Part shown: piece by piece, positions 1-5,079 of the stretch | Layout: every line of letters starts with the position of its first letter | Numbering within the stretch: position 1 is the first letter of the stretch | NCBI GenBank assembly: GCA_013140465.1 | Contig: JABFST010000420.1 | Span: 1 to 5,079 of the forward strand | Length of the DNA stretch: 5,079 nt | Direction: 5' to 3' | Origin: Methylococcaceae bacterium | GTDB lineage: Bacteria; Pseudomonadota; Gammaproteobacteria; Methylococcales; Methylomonadaceae | The notes under the pieces: model-generated | Told to the model about the DNA's origin: nothing | The model's input: the letters and a program-made list of their open reading frames with translations, nothing else | The model's database searches: none | Program-made: the position numbers and the translations under genes

Positions 1-2532
1 CCTAGCACGCACGACCACCCGCCCGCCATCAACAACCTGCCCAGACTGCAAGACGCGGGCTTTTTTGGCCGCAGCCAAGAACTCTGGCACATCGAACGCG
101 CGTTTGTGCAAAACGTGCGCAGCCTAGCCATCGTCGGTTTTGGCGGGCAAGGCAAAACCACCCTCGCGATTGCGGCGGGCGATTGGTTACAACAAACTGG
201 CTTGTTTGCCCGCGTGTGCTTTGTCGATTATGCCGCGTTTCAAGGCATAGATGCCGTAGCGATGGCAATCAGCACCTTAGCCACGGTCTTGCAAGCATCG
301 CTGCTAGATGCCGATGCCGCTACCCGCGCCTTGCAACAAACCGCCACTTTAGTGATTTTGGATAATGTCGAAGCCTTAACGCCGCAGGTGTCGGCGGCCT
401 TATTAACTGCCGCAGCCGCATGGGCCCTAGCGGGCAATAGCCGGGTGTTAATCACCACGCGCCAAGACGATTTGGCGCATCCGGCATACCCCACCGCCCA
501 TACTAGCCAGCATGTCACTCTGCGTTTGCAAGGGCTAGGGCCAGAAGATGCCTTGGCCTACTTTCAACGCCTGCATAAATTACCGCCCGCGCCGCTGCAT
601 CAAACACCCGAACGCGCGGCCTTATTGGCTTTGTTTAAACGCGTGGATTTTCATCCCTTATCGATCAGCTTATTGGCAGGGGCTTTAAAAGTGACCCGAT
701 TAGCCAACTTAGGCCCGCGTTTGGAGCATTATCTGGCAGAAAACCCCGGCAACCCCTTGCTAGGTTCCTTAAAACTGTCTTTAGACCGCTTACCTGCTGA
801 GGTGCGGGTGTTAGTCCCGCGCTTAGGTGTGTTTCAGGGTGGGGCTATGGAACATAAGCTTTTAGAGATTACCGAAATTAACGCCGACGATTGGGCTTTA
901 TTGCGCCCTGCCTTAGCCTATACCGGTTTACTACACGCCGAAGCTTTGGCTGATTATTCCGTACCCTATCTTAAGTTCCATCCCACCCTCGCCCCAGCCT
1001 TATGGCAAGAACTGACGGACAGCGAACAAGCTGGGTTAGTGGCGCGTTATCGGCACAGCTATTATCAGCTTTCTGAGTATCTCTATCATGAAGATGACAA
1101 AAATCCCCACGCAGTGCGGGCGATAGCCCTGCGCGAATTGCCGAATTGTTTGCATGGCGTGTATGCGGCCTTGCAAGCGGGTGAGGCGTTTGCGGTTGAG
1201 TTTGCAAATTATGTCAGTAGCTTTCTTAATGACTTTGGCCTACAAGCCGATAAAGCCGCCCTGAACCAAGCCGCACTTGCTGCCAGCGGTGACATCGGTA
1301 CAGACGCTTGGTATTTGGCGCAAAGCAATCAAGGGCTAGCTTTGTTTGATGCAGGACACTATGCGCCAGCCGCCAGTATTTTTGAAACCTTACGCCTACA
1401 GTTAGGCCAAACGCCTAGTCATCGGCTTTGCGATACCTTAGACAGTTTAGGCCGTTGTTTTAATGAACTAGGCAATACCGCCGCTGCCATTAGCTGTTAT
1501 CAACAGGCTTTAGCGTTGGCACAACAACTGGAAACTTCCCGCTCAACACAACAGCTCATCAGCAGACTGCACACCGATTTAGCCGATGCTTTTGCGGAGG
1601 CAGGTGATTATGCACAGGCACAAACACAGTATGGGCTATCGTTAGCGATTAAAAGTGACATAGGTGGGGATACCCGGGGGGTAGCGGTGGTGCAATTGCA
1701 GTTGGGTACATTAGCCATGCGTCAGGGCGATTTAGCCGTCGCCGAACAACGCTATCAAACCGCGTTAAGCCTATTTTCAGAGCTGCATGAACCACAATCA
1801 GAAGCAACGGTTTGGCATCAGTTAGGTCTGGTTTATCAAACAGCAAAATCATGGACTGCTGCCGAACACGCTTATCGCGAATCTGCCCGCCTTAAAGAAG
1901 CCCTAGGCGACACGCTAGGCGCGGCAAGCACTTGGACTAATTTGGCATCAGTCAACCAACTCCTAGGCCAGGCCGACGCTGCAGAACAATGGTACCGTAA
2001 AGCCATCGCCGTGCAACAACAGGGCAATCCCAAACACTTGGCGATGAGTTTAAACAATCTAGCCGATTTATTACAAAAGCAAGCAGGTCGTTTAGAGGAA
2101 GCCCGCGTGTTAGCCGAACAAGCCTTAGCCATTAAAAAAACCTTAGATGCCGCCAGTGCAGAAATTTGGAACACTTACCACCTATTGGCAGAAATAGCCG
2201 AAAAACAACACGCCAGCGCACAGGCTAGCCAGTATCGGCAATGCGCCCGCGCCAGTTATTTAGGGTTTGCCGGGATGCCTACGCAAATGCAAGCTAATGC
2301 GGGCTTGATTGCCGCTGTGCAGCAGGCGGTGTTGACCCACACTGTGGAGCCAGAATTAGCCGCTGATTTACAGGACTGGCACCAAAACGGCTGGACTGAT
2401 TTAGTCTCCGCGATTAAACAACTGCTAAACGGCGAACGCAACCCAGCCGTGTTGCTTGAGCCTTTGGATTATACCGATGCCGCCATCATCCACCTGATAT
2501 TAACCGCCATCGCCCAGCCTGATAGCCTGTAG
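1..2532 (+). CDS. STAND-family (NB-ARC-like) NTPase with C-terminal TPR repeats, 5'-truncated by the window edge
   Basis: Frame 1 is open from the first base to the TAG at 2530-2532, giving 843 residues with no start in view. Residues below count from base 1. FFGR followed by EL and IER (about 21-33) is the usual lead-in to a STAND ATPase. Walker A is GFGGQGKTT at 46-54 (bases 136-162). Walker B is LVILDNVE, with its Asp at 121. The sensor-like RVLITTR is at 148-154, and HPLSISLLAG (from 218) sits where NB-ARC proteins carry GLPLA. A winged-helix-like segment spans about 253-345 and includes YLKFHPTLAP at 323. About eight TPR-like helical pairs run from about 437 to 752, then a helical tail of about 90 residues. 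STAND proteins are cytosolic switches: ligand sensing by the repeats drives NTP-dependent oligomerisation that activates an N-terminal effector. That effector (CHAT, TIR, protease or other) is missing here, so the output is unknown. A defence or signalling role is possible but not shown. A GTG at 106 lies inside the conserved ATPase lead-in and is not a credible start. Confidence 0.9.
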   Translation, partial: PSTHDHPPAINNLPRLQDAGFFGRSQELWHIERAFVQNVRSLAIVGFGGQGKTTLAIAAGDWLQQTGLFARVCFVDYAAFQGIDAVAMAISTLATVLQASLLDADAATRALQQTATLVILDNVEALTPQVSAALLTAAAAWALAGNSRVLITTRQDDLAHPAYPTAHTSQHVTLRLQGLGPEDALAYFQRLHKLPPAPLHQTPERAALLALFKRVDFHPLSISLLAGALKVTRLANLGPRLEHYLAENPGNPLLGSLKLSLDRLPAEVRVLVPRLGVFQGGAMEHKLLEITEINADDWALLRPALAYTGLLHAEALADYSVPYLKFHPTLAPALWQELTDSEQAGLVARYRHSYYQLSEYLYHEDDKNPHAVRAIALRELPNCLHGVYAALQAGEAFAVEFANYVSSFLNDFGLQADKAALNQAALAASGDIGTDAWYLAQSNQGLALFDAGHYAPAASIFETLRLQLGQTPSHRLCDTLDSLGRCFNELGNTAAAISCYQQALALAQQLETSRSTQQLISRLHTDLADAFAEAGDYAQAQTQYGLSLAIKSDIGGDTRGVAVVQLQLGTLAMRQGDLAVAEQRYQTALSLFSELHEPQSEATVWHQLGLVYQTAKSWTAAEHAYRESARLKEALGDTLGAASTWTNLASVNQLLGQADAAEQWYRKAIAVQQQGNPKHLAMSLNNLADLLQKQAGRLEEARVLAEQALAIKKTLDAASAEIWNTYHLLAEIAEKQHASAQASQYRQCARASYLGFAGMPTQMQANAGLIAAVQQAVLTHTVEPELAADLQDWHQNGWTDLVSAIKQLLNGERNPAVLLEPLDYTDAAIIHLILTAIAQPDSL
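1309..2256 (+). other. TPR-like repeat region of the STAND protein
   Basis: About eight consecutive helix-turn-helix units of 34-40 residues are visible in the translation. Their starts are near WYLAQSNQGLALFDAG, LCDTLDSLGRCFNELG, LISRLHTDLADAFAEAG, VAVVQLQLGTLAMRQG, EATVWHQLGLVYQTAK, AASTWTNLASVNQLLG, AMSLNNLADLLQKQAG and EIWNTYHLLAEIAEKQ. Most show the TPR pattern: small or Leu residues in helix A, Gly before the turn, then A-x-x-x-Y/E and A-L in helix B. The best units are the second, fourth, sixth and seventh. In STAND proteins such repeats are normally the sensor or partner-binding part. No ligand can be named. Repeat boundaries are read by eye and may be off by several residues. Confidence 0.85.
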
Positions 2533-2558
2533 GCCGTCATAAACCCGCGCGGCTAGCC

Positions 2559-2580
2559 GTAAAATGGTTTTAGACGTTTT
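2559..2580 (+). repeat. Degenerate boundary half-unit at the left end of the array
   Basis: This is a lone right-arm hairpin with no partner to its left. Its stem and loop are changed to AAAATG and GTTTTAGA, still closing on CGTTTT through one T-G wobble. The GGAG foot is replaced by GCCG. The other eight right-arm copies are identical to each other in this part, so this outlier is either the old edge of the array or a half-element that has drifted. It begins 27 bases after the stop codon of the STAND gene. Confidence 0.7.
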
Positions 2581-2595
2581 ACGCGGCGGCACGGC

Positions 2596-2645
2596 AATGT
2601 CTAAAGCCATTGCACTCCGGCTGGAGTAAAACGGCTTTAGACGTT
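2596..2645. repeat. Representative inverted REP pair (first of eight in the array)
   Basis: Read outward from the centre, the plus strand carries foot GGAGT, stem AAAACG, loop GCTTTAGA, stem CGTTTT (closing just past this interval). The minus strand carries foot GGAGT, stem GCAATG, loop GCTTTAGA, stem CATTGC. Foot and loop are identical. The stems differ at three positions, each compensated in the opposite arm, so pairing is preserved. The two feet face each other across a 4-nt linker (GGCT here; GGTT in copies 2 and 3; shortened to GCT in copy 6). Copy 5 has CGCC instead of CTCC, so its minus-strand foot is degraded. Known REP elements have a GTAG or GGAG tetranucleotide at the foot of an imperfect hairpin, which is the basis for the REP label. 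Confidence 0.7.
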
Positions 2646-3122
2646 TTACGGGGTGGCACGGCAATGTCTAAAGCCATTGCACTCCGGTTGGAGTAAAACG
2701 GCTTTAGACGTTTTACGCGGCGGCAATGCAATGTCTAAAGCCATTGCACTCCGGTTGGAGTAAAACGGCTTTAGACGTTTTACGCGGTGGCACGGCAATG
2801 TCTAAAGCCATTGCACTCCGGCTGGAGTAAAACGGCTTTAGACGTTTTACGGGTAGCAAGGCAATGTCTAAAGCCATTGCACGCCGTCTGGAGTAAAACG
2901 GCTTTAGACGTTTTACGGGACGGCAAGGCAATGTCTAAAGCCATTGCACTCCGCTGGAGTAAAACGGCTTTAGACGTTTTACGGGACGGCAAGGCAATGT
3001 CTAAAGCCATTGCACTCCGGCTGGAGTAAAACGGCTTTAGACGTTTTACGGGGCGGCACGGCAATGTCTAAAGCCATTGCACTCCGGCTGGAGTAAAACG
3101 GCTTTAGACGTTTTAAGGCTCC

Positions 3123-3271
3123 GTAGAGACGCGATTTATCGCGTCTCGATTGATCGCGTCTCGATTTGTCGTATCTGGCAATATCGCATCTGGATTTATC
3201 ACGTCTGCAATATTTGCGTTTCCGTCAGCAATGGGGGACGCTATTGGAGACGCGATAAATCGCGTCTCTAC
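3123..3271. mobile_element. 149-bp MITE-like element with perfect 25-bp terminal inverted repeats
   Basis: The first 25 bases (3123-3147) are the exact reverse complement of the last 25 (3247-3271). Outer ends are GTAGAGACGCG and CGCGTCTCTAC. Each terminal repeat is itself a hairpin: GAGACGCGAT, a 2-nt loop (TT on the left, AA on the right), ATCGCGTCTC. No coding capacity is present. The sequence GCTC occurs one base outside each end (3118-3121 and 3273-3276), which is weak support for a target duplication. From memory, GTAGAGACGCGAT-type palindromes are dispersed in several bacterial genomes, notably cyanobacteria; this was not checked. The right terminal hairpin could act as a roadblock or transcript end for lspA, but it has no U-tract. 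Confidence 0.65.
3138..3226 (+). repeat. Degenerate 15-bp tandem repeat inside the 149-bp element
   Basis: About six units start at 3138, 3153, 3168, 3183, 3198 and 3212. The first two (ATCGCGTCTCGATTG and ATCGCGTCTCGATTT) are nearly identical. Later ones drift to GTCGTATCTGGCAAT, ATCGCATCTGGATTT, ATCACGTCTGCAAT (one base shorter) and ATTTGCGTTTCCGTC. Divergence grows rightward toward the centre of the element. The 15-mer is the same sequence that forms the terminal hairpins, so the element appears to have grown by slippage or unequal exchange of its own end. Confidence 0.7.
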
Positions 3272-3289
3272 AGCTCGTTCCTAGGCTCT

Positions 3290-3323
3290 GCTTGGTTTTC
3301 GCTATCGCCCTACCCATCCTACG
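3290..3323. repeat. Decayed dispersed repeat with the GTAGGATGGGTAG motif
   Basis: On the minus strand, CGTAGGATGGGTAG is followed by GGCGATAGCGAAAACC. This resembles a short repeat family I recall from many bacterial genomes, in which GTAGGATGGGT is followed by a GCGAAGCGAAACCCATC-like arm. Here the second arm is degraded, so the GATGGGT/ACCCATC stem no longer closes fully. It lies between lspA and the 149-bp element and has no coding capacity. Family membership rests on memory and is uncertain. Confidence 0.4.
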
Positions 3324-3332
3324 AATTACAAA

Positions 3333-3818
3333 CTACTCGCCCTCGGTTTTACCCACGCCAAACGACTCCAACAACATCAACACCACGCCTAAAGTAATCG
3401 CCGAATCGGCGATATTAAACGCGGGCCAATGGTAGTTTTGGTAATACACGTCGAGAAAGTCGATGACGTAGCCATAGGCTAAACGGTCGATGAGATTGCC
3501 GATTGCACCGCCCAACACCAACGATAAGGCTATCGCCAGCAAGGTCTCATGGGCTTTTAAGCGTGCCAGCCAAACAGCTAGCACGCTGCTGATGGCGATA
3601 GCCAACACGGCAAAAAACCACCGTTGCCAGCCGCCCGCATCGCTTAAAAAACTAAACGCCGCGCCTAGGTTATGGACATAAGTCAGGTTGAATGCGGGCA
3701 TTACGGGGATGGATTCATACAACTGCATGGAGCCAGCAACCGCGAGCTTGCTGGCTTGGTCCAAAATAATGGCTAAGGCCGACAACCACAGCCATTTCAA
3801 CATACCCAAACTACGCAT
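3333..3818 (-). CDS. lspA: Lipoprotein signal peptidase (signal peptidase II)
   Basis: Inner-membrane aspartyl protease of 161 residues, the usual family length. It cleaves the signal peptide of diacylglyceryl-modified prolipoproteins before the lipid-bearing cysteine. Visible motifs are DQASK (20-24), NLGAAFSFL (50-58), [10 protein letters not shown] (103-112), VIDFLDVY (118-125) and [11 protein letters not shown] (134-144). By comparison with P. aeruginosa LspA, the catalytic aspartates should be D120 and D138. Four hydrophobic segments fit membrane helices, near 9-27, 66-85, 92-110 and 138-151. The ATG at 3818 is preferred: it has AGAGG four bases upstream and overlaps the ileS stop by 8 bases. 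The alternative ATG at 3803 would give 156 residues. An in-frame ATG at 3899 would add 27 residues without family similarity. The gene follows ileS, as in most gammaproteobacteria, but fkpB and ispH, which often come next, are absent. Confidence 0.96.
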   Translation of the reverse strand: MRSLGMLKWLWLSALAIILDQASKLAVAGSMQLYESIPVMPAFNLTYVHNLGAAFSFLSDAGGWQRWFFAVLAIAISSVLAVWLARLKAHETLLAIALSLVLGGAIGNLIDRLAYGYVIDFLDVYYQNYHWPAFNIADSAITLGVVLMLLESFGVGKTEGE

Positions 3819-5079
3819 AAAGCCTCTGTTCGCCGTCGCCGACAATATTCTCAACACAACGCCCGCACAATTCGGGGTGTTCGGGATCAACCCCGACATC
3901 GGCGCGTTGGTGCCAGCAGCGCACGCATTTGGTTAGGCTAGATACGCGCACTTTGACTTTAATGCCTTCCACCTCGGTGGCGATAGCATCGTCGGGGGCT
4001 TGTGCGGCTGGGTAAACCAAGGCATCGGAGGTGATAAAAATAAAGCGCAGTTCGTCGCCTAATTGGCCTAGGGCTTGCACATCCTCGTCAGAGCCATAAA
4101 TATCGACTTCGGCATTTAAGGACGCGCCGATGTCGCCTTTGCTGCGGCTTTTTTCCAATTCTTTGCTGACCGCTGTCCTGACCGCCATGACTTTTTGCCA
4201 GAACGCAGGGTTCATCGCGGCTTGCCCGTCGAGTGGCACTAAGCCTTCGTACCAGGTTGCCAAAAACACCGAACGGCTGCGTTCGCCGGGGATGTACTGC
4301 CAAATTTCGTCAGCCGTGTAGCTGATGATAGGCGCAAGCCAGCGGGTCAGGGCTTCCAGCACATGGTACATCGCGGTTTGTGCAGAACGGCGTGCTAAGC
4401 CATCAGCTTTGGCGGTGTATTGGCGGTCTTTGATAATGTCCAAATAAAAGCCGCCCAAATCCAGTACGCAAAAATGGTGGACTTTTTGGTAGATGGATTG
4501 GAATAAATACTGTTCGTAGGCGCTTTTGACTTCTTCTTGCAAGCCGTAAGCCCTATCCACTATCCATCTGTCCAATGCCAATAAATCGGCAGTGGCGACC
4601 AAATCGGTGGCGGGGTTGAAATCATTAAGGTTGGAGAGCAAAAACCGCGCGGTATTGCGTAAGCGCCGATAGCCGTCTGAGGTGCGTTCCAAAATCTCGT
4701 CAGATACGCGCATTTCGCTACGGTAATCGGTAGATGCTATCCACAAGCGCAGCACATCCGCACCTAGGTTTTTCATCACCGCTTGCGGTGGCACGACGTT
4801 GCCTTTGGATTTGGACATTTTTTCGCCGTTTTTGTCTACGGTAAAACCGTGGGTCAGCACGGCTTTGTAGGGGGCAACGCCGTTCATCGCTGTCGAGGCC
4901 AATAACGAGGATTGAAACCAGCCGCGATGTTGGTCTGAGCCTTCTAAATACAAATCCGCCGGAAACCGCAGTTGCGCACGTTTTTCCAGCACACAGGCGT
5001 GGGTCACGCCGGAATCAAACCACACGTCTAAGGTGTCGGTCATTTTGTCGTAAGCATCGGCATCAGCGCCCAGCAGTTC
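3811..5079 (-). CDS. ileS: Isoleucyl-tRNA synthetase, C-terminal part (start beyond the right edge)
   Basis: Class I aminoacyl-tRNA synthetase that charges tRNA-Ile in the cytosol. The reading frame is open to the window edge, giving 422 residues, about 45% of the roughly 940-residue enzyme. Counted from the edge, [10 protein letters not shown] (from residue 15) marks the second half of the catalytic domain. GSDQHRGWF follows, and the KMSKS ATP-binding loop is at 87-91 (bases 4807-4821). The helical anticodon-binding domain follows ([28 protein letters not shown]). The C-terminus has a CxxC pair and a second CxxC pair, with cysteines at 385, 388, 405 and 408, the zinc-binding module of bacterial long-form IleS. 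The Rossmann HIGH motif and the editing domain lie outside the window. The stop is TAG at 3813-3811, overlapping lspA. No frameshift is seen. Confidence 0.98.
   Translation of the reverse strand, partial: ELLGADADAYDKMTDTLDVWFDSGVTHACVLEKRAQLRFPADLYLEGSDQHRGWFQSSLLASTAMNGVAPYKAVLTHGFTVDKNGEKMSKSKGNVVPPQAVMKNLGADVLRLWIASTDYRSEMRVSDEILERTSDGYRRLRNTARFLLSNLNDFNPATDLVATADLLALDRWIVDRAYGLQEEVKSAYEQYLFQSIYQKVHHFCVLDLGGFYLDIIKDRQYTAKADGLARRSAQTAMYHVLEALTRWLAPIISYTADEIWQYIPGERSRSVFLATWYEGLVPLDGQAAMNPAFWQKVMAVRTAVSKELEKSRSKGDIGASLNAEVDIYGSDEDVQALGQLGDELRFIFITSDALVYPAAQAPDDAIATEVEGIKVKVRVSSLTKCVRCWHQRADVGVDPEHPELCGRCVENIVGDGEQRLYA
3823..3827 (-). promoter_or_regulatory. Ribosome binding site for lspA, inside the end of ileS
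   Basis: AGAGG on the minus strand lies four bases before the ATG at 3818. It is part of the ileS codons for Gln-Arg near the C-terminus. Its place before the overlapped stop suggests that ribosomes finishing ileS re-initiate on lspA. It is the main reason for choosing this start over the ATG at 3803, which has only a poor TTGGGT before it. Confidence 0.6.

Larger units (their letters stand above)
2559..3115. repeat. Tandem array of eight 66-67 bp palindrome-rich units (BIME/REP-like)
   Basis: Units begin at 2559, 2626, 2693, 2760, 2827, 2893, 2959 and 3026, with a terminal partial unit at 3093. Steps are 67 bp except two of 66. Each unit holds three dyads: TAAAACG, loop GCTTTAGA, CGTTTTA; then GCAATG, loop TCTAAAGC, CATTGC; then CTCC, 3-4 nt, GGAG. 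Only about 12 bases of each unit lie outside a dyad. The arms GTCTAAAGCC and GGCTTTAGAC are identical in all eight inner pairs, giving larger imperfect palindromes at 2596-2645, 2663-2712, 2730-2779, 2797-2846, 2863-2912, 2930-2978, 2996-3045 and 3063-3112. Short ORFs here are by-products of the repeats. Head-to-head hairpins with GGAG feet match the general form of RAYT-associated REP/BIME elements. That assignment is inference; the repeat structure itself is read directly. Confidence 0.95.

Noticed and set aside
106..108. GTG at 106 as the start of the STAND gene
   Set aside because: The same frame is open to base 1 and encodes the conserved FFGR...EL..IER lead-in upstream of the GTG, so the gene begins before the window.
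971..2441. Minus-strand ORFs inside the STAND gene
   Set aside because: They are antisense shadows of a reading frame with clear ATPase and TPR motifs, and none shows a recognisable domain or ribosome binding site.
2533..2560. Rho-independent terminator directly after the STAND gene
   Set aside because: The only dyad is CGGCTAGCCG with no room for a loop, and no T-run follows. Transcripts more likely end within or beyond the repeat array.
2713..3064. Repetitive proteins encoded in the array (both strands, 72-106 residues)
   Set aside because: The open frames exist only because the repeat lacks stops in some frames. Unit lengths of 66 and 67 shift the frame between copies, there are no ribosome binding sites, and the palindromic DNA explains all the conservation.
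2559..3115. CRISPR array
   Set aside because: The segments between palindromes are near-identical variants of one 16-17 base sequence, not unique spacers, and the palindromes themselves are joined head-to-head with other dyads. No cas gene is present.
2559..3115. Integron attC sites or a phage or plasmid iteron origin
   Set aside because: There are no cassette ORFs between repeats, no integrase core-site pattern and no replication initiator gene. Convergent housekeeping context argues against an origin.
3819..3899. 27-residue N-terminal extension of LspA from an ATG at 3899
   Set aside because: It would overlap the zinc-binding end of ileS by 89 bases and has no similarity to LspA, whose N-terminus normally begins close to the first membrane helix.

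Overview
The window looks like a chromosomal segment of a gammaproteobacterium of roughly balanced base composition. The ileS-lspA pair, with a short overlap, is the standard gammaproteobacterial arrangement. The repeat-rich spacer and the large STAND-type NTPase recall genomes such as those of methanotrophic Methylococcales, but the genus is a guess and nothing in the window proves it.

Layout. (1) Positions 1-2532 (+) hold the C-terminal 843 residues of a large STAND (NB-ARC-like) NTPase with about eight TPR-like repeats. Its start and probable N-terminal effector domain lie before the window. (2) Positions 2533-3332 are an 800-base non-coding spacer between convergent genes. It contains a tandem array of eight 66-67 bp units (2559-3115), a 149-bp element with perfect 25-bp terminal inverted repeats (3123-3271), and a decayed copy of another dispersed repeat (3290-3323). 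(3) Positions 3333-3818 (-) are lspA, the lipoprotein signal peptidase. (4) Positions 3811-5079 (-) are the C-terminal 422 residues of ileS, isoleucyl-tRNA synthetase. Its start lies beyond the right edge.

The most interesting part is the array. Each unit contains two hairpins in inverted, head-to-head orientation. Both have the same foot (GGAGT) and the same 8-nt loop (GCTTTAGA). Their 6-bp stems differ at three positions, and each difference is compensated on the other side (AAAACG/CGTTTT versus GCAATG/CATTGC). This is the layout of REP sequences paired into BIMEs, which are mobilised or maintained by RAYT (TnpA-REP) transposases. It predicts a cognate RAYT gene elsewhere in this genome. 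The paired hairpins also form one long 44-50 nt hairpin that folds better as RNA made in the lspA direction, because mismatches on one strand become G-U pairs on the other.

ileS and lspA are probably co-transcribed and translationally coupled housekeeping genes. The STAND gene runs toward them from the other side, and the repeats occupy the shared 3' end. No promoter, tRNA, rRNA or CRISPR array was found.
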